NCBI GenBank assembly: GCA_037447605.1
Contig: CM074815.1
Coordinates: 164,474-228,473, forward strand
DNA length: 64,000 nucleotides
Origin: Zygnema circumcarinatum
Lineage: Eukaryota; Streptophyta; Zygnematophyceae; Zygnematales; Zygnemataceae
Direction of reading: 5' to 3'
Part shown: piece by piece, positions 1 to 12,407 of the stretch
How positions within the stretch are numbered: position 1 is the first letter of the stretch
How the letters are laid out: each line of letters opens with the position of its first letter
Program-made: the position numbers and the translations under genes
The notes under the pieces: model-generated
The model's input: the letters and a program-made list of their open reading frames with translations, nothing else
The model's database searches: none
What the model was told of the DNA's origin: nothing

Positions 1-1395
1 TATCCCCCCCCCCCCCCCCCCACCCCCCCAAACACTCTCCGCCACATGTCATCATCCCGCCGCTCCCCCATGCATGCCGAGTGCCACGTGTCAGCTCCAC
101 AGCCCCACCCGCACCTCTGCTTCGGCTTGCTCCCCGCCTTCCGCATCGTCCCGGAGCCGTCTCTGGCCTCCACGTGGCACTCACAGGCGCTGCCACGTCA
201 GCAGCCCACCTCCCCCCGCTCGTGCGAGCGCCGCCAGACGCTCTCCGAGGGCGCCACGCGGCGCGCTGACAACTGTCTTCACGACAACGAACTTTTGGGG
301 CCGTAGTACGAACCGTACAATGTCGGTGCCGTACAGAGACCATTCTGTACACGTCAGTACACGACCGTATAGATTATATGTACGGTATATGTCGGTGAAG
401 GGCCATTTTTGTATTCTTGAGAAACAGTGACCCAGGCCGTACGACAGCGCCGACCTGGGACTGTACGAAACGGATCCGTCGGAACCGGCCGGCCGGCTGG
501 CAGGGAGAGGGTGTTCTGCCGGTGGTTGGCAATTTGGTACGGTACGGAACTCCGGAAAAATGGCCGGAAAGCTAACGGCGGGGCCGGAATCGGAGGGCGG
601 ACCCCAAGACCGGCGGTCTCTGTCGCGTTTGGCCGGTACCGTACCGTACGGCGCCGGTTATGTGCCTCGAAAGTTAGGGTCGCTTGGCCTGCGCTCGCGG
701 CGTTTGGATTTGAAATTGGAAAAAAATTGAAGTGCGGAATTGAGGATGCGGAATGTTGTTGTTGCTGTTGTTGTTGTTGGTGGTGGTCAACATTTGCACT
801 GTCCGTACAGTCATTGTGCATGGCATGTGATTTGCAAGCGTTAAGTTTGCTGAGCCATTGCGTCGAGTCATGATTTCGTTAGTCAAAATAACGCAGCAGT
901 AACACACATGCATGTGTTGTCCCCACAATTTCATAACCAAGGAGTGGTTATGCAAAACACACTTTTGTAGTGTCTTTTTTTTTTTGTAGTAAAAATGGAA
1001 AATTTGAGTTGTGCAGCGCTCTCTCCTCGCCGCTGCGGGGACCACCCACGGGCGCTGCAAACACCACAATCGCCTCACTCTATTGGCGAGCGCTGTTGTG
1101 GAGCCGGCAAGACCCGCAAAAAACTCATGCGACACTATTCCTTATTAGCAGTTCCTCAACTACCTCCGTCAGATGACTAATACTTTACACACCTTACAAT
1201 TACATAGTTCCCAAACAAAATACATATATATATATTATCATAATATATCAATAGTATAAGTAAGTGCACCACCTTGTGCCTGAACCATTGCCTTCTCGAC
1301 TCACCAAAGCCCTCAAATTTTGAGGGCTTTTGGTTCACAACGCAAAAGTCCACAAGACAAAAGACACAAAGGCCTCCCTTTCCTCCGTACTTCCG
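1..1395. other. Intergenic, left edge
   Basis: No gene is supported here. The stretch opens with a poly-C run (about 5-21). It contains several ACGT words around 85-200 (CCACGTGTC, CCACGTGGC, CCACGTCA). An island rich in GTAC/CGTAC words lies at about 300-660, a TTG/CTG triplet run at about 752-782 and a short AT run at about 1222-1234. The right part (about 1200-1395) is presumably the 3' flank of the minus-strand kinase that ends at 1396. Open frames in this stretch have no family resemblance and no splice context. Confidence 0.6.
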
Positions 1396-2502
1396 TCACC
1401 GCGGTGACTCATCGGACCTGAAACTGTCCGAGGCTGACAGCGAGCGTGACGTGACCGCCTGGCGGATCCCGTTGTCGGAAAACTCGAGGAGGGGCCGCAA
1501 GAGGTCGACGACTTCCGTCATTGTCGGCCGCTGCCGGGGGTTGAACTGCAGACATTTTTCAGCAATTTCCGCCGCAATTCTCGCCGCTTTGATGGAGTAA
1601 TTTCCCTCAAGGCGCGGGTCGATGATCTTGTACAGCCGCCGCTTGTCATTCAAAAACTGCGCCGCATATTGAACCAGACTCTGCTGCCCGTTGGGCCTCG
1701 ACTGGTCCATGGACTGAAGGCCCGTGATGATTTCCAAAAGCACCACCCCAAAACTGTACACGTCGCTTCTCGCTGACAAGTGTCCTGAATTTCAAATCCG
1801 CACAGGAAACAATTTAGTCATAAAAACCTCAAGATATTTGCAGCACGAAATGTGCTGCTCTATACAGAAGGTTGAATCGTCCATTGCAGGGTACAACTGA
1901 GTCGATGAACGGTTTAAGATGGAGCAATCATCACCTTTCATCAAGTATTCGGGGGCCGTGTACCCGAACGTGCCCATGACAGCGGTCGTGACATGCGTGT
2001 TCTTGCCTTCAGGTTTCGCTGCCTCTCTTGCTAACCCAAAATCGGAAAGTTTCGCTGTAAAATCCTGCTCACAAACAGACACCCCATTTACGATATCTTA
2101 AAAAAAATGCTTACACAACTGCGTTAGTAGCTTCTGCTCAAGAACTGATCAGAAACTGCTTCAGCAAAAATGAGAAACATGCACAAAGTGAAGAAACGGC
2201 AAGAAAATAACTACAGAGGCAAGTGGAGGTACTAACATTATGCAGAAGAATGTTTGACGCTTTGAAGTCACGATAGATCACTTGTTGATGTTCTGAATCA
2301 TCGTGGAGGTATTCGAGGCCTTCCGCGACTTGAATTGCTATTTTCATCCGGGTCGGCCATGGAATTACCTCATCGCCAACTTCCCCTGCAGAAAAGAGAA
2401 ACATTTGGTTCAGAAACATCCAAGTTGGACAGGGAGGGGGTGGGAAGAAGGAAATGGATGTGCACGAGAGAGTGGGAGAGGGAGAGAGAGAGAGAGAGCG
2501 GA

Positions 2503-2545
<43 letters not shown>

Positions 2546-3694
2546 GGGAAAGTGCGTAAGGGACTAGAAACATGTTAGTCCCCAGCTTAGGTCGTCGGAT
2601 TTTATTTGAGCTTTATGACACTCACTTGAGAACAAGTAGAGCTCCAAGCTGCCTTTTGGCATGTACTCGTACACAAGCCCCCGCTCTCCGTTCTTAGTAT
2701 CTAGGCAGTATCCGACTAACTGAACCAAACTATGATGCTTTAGTTGACTCAGCAACTTCACCTCCGTCTGCATCCAAGCACCAAGTCATGCGCGTCTCCA
2801 TTAGACCACATAGAACAGGCCAGACTCTGAACCCGCAAACTCTGACCCATCTTGCCCAAACCCCCAAAACATCCAAATTTCAGAACCACAACCCCGCAGA
2901 ACCCACAACAGTACGAACCCAAACCCTCCAAACCTCAACCCGAACCCCCGAAGTCGAGGGTTTTCAACTCACCAGCCACTCCTTGTGCCCCTGCTGCCCG
3001 CCCTGGTTGAGCCTCTTCACAGCTACTGGCTTTCCCTCCGTGCCCTTACTGTCCTCGTCCACCCACCCCATATAGACCTTTCCGAACCCTCCCTCCCCGA
3101 GCAAAAGGTCCGGTCGGAACCATCTCGTCGCCTGCTGAATTTCCTTCATCGTGAATTTTCGTACGTCGATTTTCTGCTGTTCACTGCTTGTTGAATCGAC
3201 GCGTGCGATCGGCCCGCTGTTGCCTGCGCTGCGCGCGCTCGAAGATGAGCCGTCAGATGAGCTCTCGCTCCCCGTGGAGGAGTTCAGAGGGGAGGTCGAA
3301 GGGCGAGGAAGCGGCACCGCCTTCGCAAATGCAAAGTGGTCGAGGATAGATCCACTCGACTGAGTTCCACCTGTGACAGAGAGACGCGTTCAAGCGACAG
3401 AGAGACGCGTTCAAGGTTGAACTTAACAAAGATTAATTTAAATCAACCCACAAACCCCCTTACATGAGGGGGATGAAGATGAGATTCAGAAAGTGGTGAT
3501 TCTGGCAAAAGTTCATAGTTTTAGACCCATGAGTTTGACTTACCAGGCGAGTGCATGCCCGCGTGGAGCTTCTTCAGTTTAGGGCTGAGAGAGTCTCTCG
3601 GACCTGCGGGCCAGCCATCGTACGGACGGTTTCGCTTGCCGGTCACTTCTGCGGTTTGGGGCGACTCGCCGGCGACAGAAACGCACGACCCCAT
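1396..3694 (-). CDS. RLCK-VII / PBS1-like protein kinase (copy A)
   Basis: Six exons on the minus strand: 3694-3544, 3370-2973, 2767-2626, 2385-2237, 2064-1935, 1784-1396. All introns are GT-AG and the frame is unbroken, giving 452 aa. The N-terminus MGSC fits N-myristoylation at Gly2 and palmitoylation at Cys4, so the plasma membrane is the likely site. A Ser-rich linker follows. The kinase domain has GEGGFGKVY near residue 141, VAVK near 166, VIYRDFK (the RLCK-VII form of HRD), DFGLAR, and [10 protein letters not shown] in the activation segment. Catalytic residues are present, so it should be an active Ser/Thr kinase. In Arabidopsis this family relays signals from pattern-recognition receptors. 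Asn replaces the usual Asp just before DFTAKL. The start is the first ATG giving the MGSC motif. It diverges from the BSK gene at 5923. The subfamily call is firm; orthology to a named PBL is not claimed. Confidence 0.93.
2474..2541. repeat. GA microsatellite in intron 3 of kinase A
   Basis: A run of GA dinucleotides with a few interruptions lies inside the intron between exons 3 and 4 of kinase A. On the transcribed strand it is CT-rich. Confidence 0.9.
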
Positions 3695-5922
3695 GCCGCC
3701 GTCAAACTGTGACGGCTGCTCACATAGATCCGCGCTCCAAGCGCCTACGAATCCTAGAATGCACGCACCATCGCTTGAATAGGTGCGAAGGCGACCAGGA
3801 AGAGGGGCGGGAAAGAGGGGTGGAGAGAGAGGGAGAGAGAGAGTGAGAGAGAGAGAGAAAAGCGGGCAGTAGTGAGGCGAATGGGAGCCGGCACAGCTTC
3901 GACCTGCCGAATAGCCGAGGCAGAGGGAGAGGGAGACGGGGAGCGAGAGCTTGAGAGGGAGAGAGAGAGAGAAAGCGAGAGAGCGGGGGAGGAGAGAGGG
4001 AGAGACCCGGAGGGCGGAGGGAGGAGGGAAGGGCCGGGGCCGAAGGAGTGTAGGCGGAGGGCCGCCCGCGGGGGGGAGGGCGACGGTCGCCGGACGGCCA
4101 GAAAGGCGATCGGAAGTGTCGCGGCGCATCGGACGGCTGCGCGCCCCGCCGTACGGATCGCGGTGTCAGGGCAGGCCGGACAAAAGGAGGAGGGCAGCCT
4201 TTTCAGGCGCAAATTTGGACTTTTGCGTTCGTCTTGTGCAAATGTTTTTACTGATGTCAACCAGTCACGTTGCGCCACGTCATCATAAATTTAAATGTTG
4301 TTCTAGCTTTGGAATTTGGACATGTGAAGTGCAATTAAATGCGTTTTTCAATTTGTGATTTCGTACGAGCGTGTACGAACAGAATCTGACACCGTGCGCC
4401 CATTATGACGGAGCGGATCAACGTACGGCTGACGGTGGATGGTAGTGTCGGCGGATCTACCCGACATTCGTACAATAATACCGATTTTGTCGTTTGCGGT
4501 TTTAACCATTGGTCGGTGGAGTACAGCGCCGTCCAATTGGAAGGGCGGTATCGTACGATGTTTGTGTCCGTGTGGTACGGCGCGGTAGCGGTACGGGCGG
4601 CGGTCGTTCGCGTCCCGCCAAGCCTGTCTAGAGTTGTGGCGGTTGGGGGCGCCAAGGGGTCGCATGGGCATGGCTCATGCGGCCGCTTGGAGTCCCAAGG
4701 CTGATCCAGGCGAACATGGTCGCGACTTTCAAGTCTTGTTGTTGTTGGGCCTATCATGGCTCCTCATGTCAATCATTTGCTTCAACGTTTCGGCATTTGT
4801 TACCTTTGCACTTTGGCTCTTCACTCATGTACACGTGATGGTGTCGTGAGACCACTACTTTGTCATTTCGCCACCTCGGCAGCCGAGGCGGGTTCAGGAT
4901 TTTAGTTCAAGGGGGGCTGACCAACGAGTTGGGAAAGAAAATCTGAAATTCGAGTGTGTATTTTTGCTGTTCAACCTTTCAAGGCGGTTAGTGGCTGACA
5001 ACAACCAGTTGAATGGAGAAGTTGGGAACTAAGTCGGAAAACCCTTCAAAGCGAAGTTACATGATTCAACTTCATTCAACCTGTTGAATGAAAACCATCC
5101 GCACTTGCGAAATTAGACCAGCAAAGTTGAACCACGTCAGCAAAGGTTGAATGAAGTTGGACCATGATTCATGAAACAAGCCTGAACAGCTCCACCGTCC
5201 GTACATTTAGCTGTTTTTTGGCAGCTCCGTTGCTCGACATGGAACAGTTCCGCACAACGAGGACGCTGCTCCGTTGAGCGTTTTAGGGTTAGGGTTCGCT
5301 CGCCATTTCATGTCATGGCTCGTCTCCTTCGAAGCTTGTCCATGTCAAACCTTGTGAAGGTTTGAAAAAAGCTCACCTCCCACAGTGATGTTCTGCACAT
5401 ATTATCATCTCTGCATCTGCTGCATCACACCATTGCATCACATCTCGTCTCTGCATCACATTGCTGCTTCACATTCGCTCACATTCCCCCACACTGCGTC
5501 AGATCTGGTTCCCGCATCACATCACATTCCATCGAATTGTGATAGCATATTGCATCAGAACATCTTCCTGCATCGCGTATTGAAGAAAGCAACAGGCAGG
5601 GAGGTGTCTAGGGCTTCAGGTGTTAGGGTTGTCAAGTTCTAGGGGATTTCAGGTTGCTCGGATTTTGGAGTTCCGAGCTGCAGAACCATGGCTTGTACGT
5701 CGAGTGCGAAGGCGGCGCTCCTGCGAAATGATAAGGCTCTGGCAGCTCGTATGTGTGCTTAGAGCGAGTTAGAGAGGGAAGAGGAGTGAGGGAGCCAGAG
5801 AAGCAAGACGAGGGGAAAAGGGGGAACGAGAAGGCGTGAAGGATCAGGAGCAGGAAAGAAAGCAGAGTCATTTATTCATACAAGTGCAGGATAATTGCAA
5901 TTTACTTTGTATTTCGACTCGA
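3695..5922. promoter_or_regulatory. Divergent intergenic region between kinase A and BSK-A
   Basis: About 2.2 kb separates the two divergent start codons. At 3800-4060 the + strand is GA-rich, so the 5' leader of kinase A is pyrimidine-rich. A CCACGTCA word followed by AT-rich sequence sits near 4275-4300 and could be promoter sequence for kinase A. A GTAC-rich island covers about 4365-4625. A small inverted repeat lies at 5067-5159, and a telomere-like TTTAGGGTTAGGG word near 5283. The stretch 5380-5560 is rich in CATCACAT words. The leader of BSK-A probably starts in the last few hundred bases. No protein gene was found. Confidence 0.5.
5067..5159. repeat. Short inverted repeat
   Basis: CAACTTCATTCAACC at 5067-5081 is repeated as its exact reverse complement at 5145-5159. 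The 15-bp arms enclose a loop of about 63 bp, and further GTTGAA/TTCAAC words flank them. It could be a decayed MITE or a chance hairpin. Confidence 0.7.
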
Positions 5923-8900
5923 ATGGGAAGCTGCATCTCGCTTCTGGCGGAGACGGATCGCTCGAGGGGCGAAGTTGAGGAGAGTGAGACTTCGCCGAGC
6001 CCTAAACCTCCAGGTGATGCGCCCTGAAACCCCAAATAAAGCAGGTTGGAAGAGAATGTGGCCTGTATGTGTAATTTCAGAACTCTCAGACCGGAGCATT
6101 CGTCGAGCCTCTTTCGTCTACGAGTTTAAGCAGGTTCATAGCTCAGTACTACGCTGCGTTTGCAGTTCTTGACGTAGGAAGATGCAACGCAGGGAGATTG
6201 ATGTCTCAATTCAATTAGTTGATGGAAGGTTGTTGTTTTTCCGTTTCCTTTTCTGTGTTTTGAATAACGCCAGATGCAAAGATTAAAATGCCAAGTCAAT
6301 CTCTTGGGTTGGGCCGCTCGCCGACCTTCTCCGTCCATTTTCGGGCTTTCTCATATAATGAGCTCGTCGAGGCTACAGGCAACTTCAAGTCAGTGCCTTC
6401 GTTATAATTATTTCCTAAGTTATTTCTTTTTCCATTATTTCTATCGCAAGTGTAGATTTTTTTCATTGGAATCTATTCTTTACGCTTCCCATCCATCTCC
6501 TGCTCCATTACTTTGCTATATGAAAAAAAGTTGTTGATACTCCTCTTCTATCATTTATTCATGCTGTACAACATTGTATGTAGGAGGCTCATATGACTTG
6601 TTTCAACCGCATTCAAACCGACTCTTAAAACACCCGTTACATAGCATTTGTTTGCGGGACCTCATTTATTCCCATAACTTATCCCACATACTTTTTCTGG
6701 GTCTTTCTCCTGCTCAGAAAGGAGTGTGAAATTTCCGATGGGGCGAGACAGGCTACCAATGTCGTGTACAGAGGGCAACTCACAGACGGCAGCGTTGTAG
6801 CCATCAAACGCTTCCATTTGCGCGATTGGCCCGATGCTGACACATTCATGGTAAGGAATCAAAGCAGGGGGTAAAGGGCGGGAGACGGGAGGGAAAGAAG
6901 TGAACAAATGGGAGAGGAGGTTGAAGTAGGATGGGAGGGCAGGGAGAGGAGGAAGGAGCGGAGGGAAGACCGAGGGTGGGAGAAGGAAGGAGGGAGAGCG
7001 GGAAGGAGAGAAAGAGATAGGAGAGGAGGGAAGGAGGAGGGAAGGGAAGGGAAGGGCGAGAGCAAAGGCTGCAGCAGTGCATGAGAGCCCAGGGAAGAGA
7101 GATGAGAAAGACACGGATATCTATCCTGAAGGTTGAGTTTCAGATTCCTCCTTTCTCATCACTCACAGTGATTCCCTTCCCCTCCCTCCCCTTCCTCCCT
7201 CCAGGCCCTGGCAGAGTGCATAGGCAAGGTGCGCGTAGACGGCTTTGTGAGCCTCCTTGGTGCATGTAACGAGGGTAGCACGCGTCTACTGGTGGCGGAG
7301 TACATGCCCGGCAGCCTCACCCGCCTTCTCTTCCACTGTCAGTCGCGCCCCTGAACCCTAAGGGCTTTTTAAACCTTCAAGAGATGACGTCTGCACTGCA
7401 GATTTCTGGACAGTGCACAGATGTAGTCATGTCAGGATGATGTAGTCGGCGAAGTGATGCAGCAAATGGAGAGGTGATGCAGGGGAGAAGAAGTCCATGA
7501 CGTGGCTACAGCGCATCAAGGCGGCGGCAAGAGCTGCCAAGACGTTGGAAGTATTGGAGGGGGTTCAGATGCTGCCTTCCTACCACGACCTCACTGTGGA
7601 TCGGGTTCTCTTCAGCTCTGTCAGTCCTCTCACTCTCTCCTCTCGCTCTCCCTCCCCCTCTCCCACCACTTCCCCCTCCTTACCGCAAGTTTGCCTCATT
7701 TGTTTCCCGAAATCGAAAGGAAAGGTGGAGAGAAACGGAAAGTATCATTTTCTCAAGCAAGGGCATGGTTACCAGAACTCCCTTTTTCCGACCCCTAAAT
7801 GTGTGAAAATCTAATTATTTTCCGTTTTGGTTTTCCTCTTCTTTTGTGGTGGCAGGACGGCAGGTCCCACCTTTCATCTTTTGGAATCATGAAGGCTCAA
7901 GGAGAGGGAGCAGACTTCAGTATGAACATGACTGACGTTCCCCCTGAATTCATCACTAAAGGTGGCTGTGCAAACCCGAAAAATAATAAAAAAAACTTCC
8001 AAGAACATAAACGTTTGGAGGAAGCGTGGAATAGGATTGTGTTTAGATACCCTGTAAGCTTTTTTTGACCTCCTGGAAGTTGTAGAACTTTCTCGAGATT
8101 CAACTTCATTTTGTTTTCCGCCTTGATTTTCCGATTCACCCTTTATCTCATGGTTTTATATGCAGGCACTCTCGTTAAGGCAAGCGTAGTATGGAGTTTC
8201 GGAACCCTCCTGCTTGCTCTCTTGAGCGGAAAGAGTGTCCGAGCACGACATGTGAGTGTTCCATACTCGTTCTGTTACAGTTATGGTCACTGTTTTACTC
8301 AACTACCGTCGAACTTGCTGCATAGAAATGCTGCAAAACGTCGGCTTCGAAGGATCAAACCTCGGATCTCAAAAACTGTCTCAAACATAGAAAAAACTTG
8401 AATGCCATAGACATAGAAACGCCAAAAACACTAACGAACATGTAGTCCCGGACGTTCCATATGCTTCCGTTCCGTTGCAGTTTACGGAACTGGTGGAGGC
8501 CCAGAAGACGTTGGATGCAGTCGTAGACAGCACTCTGCGTGGTAGCCGAGGGATGGTAGTTGCTGACGTCATCGCTCTCGTAGCCTCCTGCCTCCAGCAG
8601 GACCCTGGACAGAGACCTGCACTTGGGACTGTTCTCGATGTGCTTAATGTTCTGCAGGCCCGAGCCCAGGTAAACAGGATATTCTGAATGGAGGTTCAAA
8701 AGGACTAAAAGATAATGAAAGAGAGGATATCCTATAGGAAGTAGTCTGCAAGAAGGCTGAAAGAAGTTGAAAGTAAAAAGGTCCAGAAATTTGTCTAACA
8801 AGGGCTAGTAGTAGAGTAAAGAAAGGTAACAGCTCCAGATTGCCTGAAGGAGAGTTTTTTGCAAAACATCGGTTTGCAGAAGGAGAGGAAAGAGGGAAGA

Positions 8901-9275
8901 GCATCAAAATGCAAGGGAGTCTATGAATCTCCCGGTTTTTTGAGAAGGTTTTTCTTAGGATTTCATCGCATGGGATGCCCTGGGGTTCGCCTCAAGTCTT
9001 CTAGAAGTTCCCGTATGTACAATTAGGGTTCAAAAAGCTGAATCCCGGTATTCTAGTTTTTTACTCAATTCAACTTTCTCTGACACGTTTGTTTCTCCTT
9101 CCTTTAGGGTAACGAGAAAGAACAGAAAATGACAAGCTCCCGATTTGGACAAGCTGCGGCATCGGGAGATTTGGAGACTCTGCATGAGCTCCTTGTGAAT
9201 CAAATGTACGGAACTCCACCGGAGGTGAGAGGGGCCAACCTGCCACACTCTCATCGCCTTCATCACGGAGAGCTT

Positions 9276-9313
<38 letters not shown>

Positions 9314-10267
9314 CCAGTTTTGCAGTCTGCCCCATTCAGTGGAACAAAGCTCGGATGGTCTTCTCAGTCCCTTCTTTTCGTCATTCTCATGTTTGTTTCC
9401 TTCGCAGCCTTCGTTCGAGTATTGGAAAGAACAGAACGCTTCCATGCAAGAACTGGTGAATGCCCGAAGCATGGGCGACAAGGCCTTCCGCGTCAAAAAC
9501 TGGGAAGAGGCCATTTTGAACTATACCAAGGTGGGCTTCTCTTTGAATGGTGAAGACTGTCATAGGGAAAGTCTGTTAGGGGCTGGTCTTGGAGGCAAAT
9601 GAAGCGCTCATTGTTGACTGTTGGTAGGCGGCCTTCCCTTGTGCTTCTAATTGGCATTTTGGGTTCCAGGATGTGTCAATTTATTCAGTAGTCACTCACA
9701 TCTCAGCTAAAGTTTTGTACCTTTCAATCCTTGAGCTTACTGCTGCTTGATCCTTAGGATCTGTAGAACGCTCTCTCTCTTTCTCTCTCTCATCCTCTCC
9801 CTCCCTCGCTGCTCCTCACCCTCCCTCCCCCCCCCTCCCTTCCGGCCTCCCCCCCCCTCGCACAACCAATCTATCATCCTCTCGTCCAAATTTCATCCTT
9901 TACTTCTCGTCCCTCCAGATGTCTAACTTTTGGCCTTCTGTGCTGTCCTCTCTCCATGGTTGGCATATTTCAGTTCACCAAGTTGGGTACGAGTCCGTTA
10001 CATCTCATGTTTGCACGGAGAGCTCTATGCTATTTATATGTGGAGAAGTACCGTTTAGCGCTTGCAGACGCCATGACAGCGGAGTATGCAAACCCCACTT
10101 GGCCGGAGGCCTTTTACCTTCAAGCGGTTGCTTTGAACATGCTCCAAATGGGAAGCGATGCAAAGGAAATCATCGCCAAGGGGCTGAGACACGAACAGCA
10201 GAACTCAACCTCTCAGTCGGCTCTGAACAGGCCCCAACAGTCCCAGTCCTCATCCTTTAGGTTTTGA
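5923..10267 (+). CDS. BSK-like: Brassinosteroid-signalling-kinase (BSK)-like pseudokinase with TPR tail, copy A
   Basis: Eleven exons: 5923-6013, 6274-6388, 6718-6850, 7205-7337, 7483-7619, 7856-7961, 8166-8251, 8481-8669, 9108-9224, 9408-9530, 9974-10267. The sum is 1,524 nt, or 507 aa, the usual length for the BSK (RLCK-XII) family. MGSCIS at the start predicts myristoylation and palmitoylation. The kinase-like domain begins with FSYNELVEATGNF and keeps the VAIK lysine. The catalytic loop is degenerate (SYHDLTVDRVLF) and DFG is SFG, so it is probably a pseudokinase or very weak kinase. Residues about 370-480 form TPR helices (FARRALCYL, WPEAFYLQAVAL). Family members sit at the plasma membrane as scaffolds between receptor kinases and downstream factors. 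The gene shares every intron phase with BSK-B. Confidence 0.94.
9272..9310 (+). repeat. CT microsatellite in BSK-A intron 9
   Basis: An almost uninterrupted CT run lies in the short intron between exons 9 and 10 of BSK-A. It adds to a pyrimidine-rich stretch upstream of the acceptor at 9406-9407. Confidence 0.9.
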
Positions 10268-11914
10268 ATGGGAGGTTTGAGTGGCTTGAGGAGCCTGTAC
10301 CTTTAAACTATTGTAGGTTGTTGTTATTGGTTGGCGACATTGTATATTTGCTGAGTGCGCATTCCGCTGAGAACGGCGGAATGTGATTGGTTGAATGGGT
10401 GGTAGAGGGTGAGGGGGTAGATGGGAGGAGAGGGAGGGAGGCAGGGAAGAGGCATAAATGATGAATGCAGCTTGCAAATAAGAGGGGATAGTAAGCATGT
10501 ATAAGGACCAGCTTTGTAGAGATTTCTCCTGCAAGCACCAAGCTGCGGTTCAATTAGGAAAGGCATGACTTAGACATGCAAGGGCAGGAAAACATTGTTC
10601 GCTTTAGGGAAGGATTTGGGCAAGAAGGGCATGAAGAAAACTTGGAGGTAGCACACGTGCGGAAAAGTCCCTCGAGAGCAGGGCGTGCTCTCTTTTGGAA
10701 GGGGATTCTGTTGATGGGGTGACTTCAAAATATGGTTTCTGGATGGGCTTGTAGCGGCTGCTCGTGGTTCCCCATGTTGGCTTTTTTCCATGCACATGTG
10801 ATGGCACCGCCATCGTGAGACCGATGCCAAACGCCTTCTCACTTTCTGGATGACTTCCATGTCATTAGTTGCTATAACTGCAGGAGGCGGTCTATGTGGC
10901 CGAAAATCTGAAGAATAGAAAACGAAGAAAATGTTGAACTGATTCTAACTGGGAGTTGGGACCCAACGCCACTCGTGACACATGCGATGCGCCCATTTAC
11001 TATTCGTAGGCCGTGCCATGCCATGCCATGCCATGCCCTGCCATGGGTGAGGGATGCCGCATGGCCATGGATGGCCATGGGGGCAGACCAAGTCCTTGTG
11101 CAGGCGCTCTCGAGGAGAGGGCGAGATTAGGGTTTGGCTCTGCGGCAGGAAGGTCTCGAGCTGCTGCACGCGCCTGCGCTCTCCCTCTCTGAGGCGATAT
11201 CTGTGAGACGAGCTTGGGGACACACTTGCCTCTGCCATACGAACCAAGACAGTCAAGCAACCGAACACGCTGGGCACTGTCTCATCGTTCATTAGGATCC
11301 GATCTGTGGAACTTGGAAGATATCTGCAGCAATGGCGGTGCGGATGTGCCCCTCTCCTTCCTCTCTCTCTCTCTCTCTCGCTCAATCTCTCTCCCTCCCC
11401 CCCTCTCTCTCGCATGCATGCGATCTGCTTACTGCATGAACCTTCAACACGCACAACCACATGATGGCCATGCGGGGCATGTGATGGCATGGCTGCAACA
11501 TGGCATGGCATAGCAGTGGATGTGGTAGCGGTGCTCAATTAGTGATCATGGTGCATGAGTTTTGAAGGAGATTAAGTGAGGCAAAGGAAACTATGACGAT
11601 TCTTTTCTACAGGATGGCATGCAACAATGCAGGCAGTCTTGAAGCGATGAAGTGTTGGCTCACAAATAAGCAATGTCAGTCAGGTTTAGTCAACTGAAAA
11701 AGGTTCCTGAAGGGATGCTTAATATCAGACCTTTGTACTGTTAGCTGAAAAACTCAAATCTCAAGTTCACAAATGCGTTTAAAGCGATTACACGAACCTG
11801 AAGGATATCTCAGAGGAGTTTCAAAATCGTTTTGCATCTGGAGACTCAAAAACACAAAAACTGGGCCCAAATCTGAAACTGAACCACTGAAATTTCTGGT
11901 ATTGATTGTCGCAG
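10268..11914. other. Intergenic / leader of the BPA1-like gene
   Basis: The first part is the 3' flank of BSK-A. CCATG/GCATGG pentamer arrays lie at about 11014-11085 and 11460-11515. A CT-rich tract covers 11350-11410. Two possible first coding exons of the downstream gene fall here. One is ATGGCG at 11332-11337, followed directly by a GT donor. The other is ATGTCAGTC near 11672, running to a donor after AAAAAG near 11701. Both join the next exon in phase 0 and neither can be preferred with confidence. Confidence 0.45.
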
Positions 11915-12360
11915 AAGGCCGTAGCGAAAGTGACCGGGTTTGGAGCAGAAGTGACAGAAAAGCAGCTTGAAGATTTTTTCGAGCATTCAGGGAAAATCGA
12001 TAGCATGGAATTGAAAACTTTGTGAGTGACTCTTCTTTTTTAAAACGGAAGACATCGTTTTGCTCTAACATTGTTCCGGCGCTCAAAGACTTCTATGATT
12101 TTAGGACACATAATGTTTCAACCATTCAAGTTTTCTGCGGCGGTTATTAAGAAAAGGCTAAAACACCTGATGCTTTACCTACTTCTTGTTGTTTTCTTCA
12201 AAGTGTCAACGGATTTAGTTTTTGGACGGCTTCTAAGATTTGCTTTGACAATGCAGGGAGGGCGAAGGCACAAGGGTGGCTCTTGTGACCTTTGAAGAGG
12301 CGGATTCGTTGCAGAAAGCCCTCATTCTGAATGTGAAGATTCGCCTCTCTTCGAACCCCC

Positions 12361-12407
<47 letters not shown>

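Noticed and set aside
427-873. Overlapping plus and minus frames at the left edge
   Set aside because: They follow GTAC-rich and TTG-repeat sequence and have no domain or splice partner.
5283-5300. TTTAGGGTTAGGG telomere word
   Set aside because: Only two units and internal to an intergenic region. Not a telomere or a clear interstitial array.
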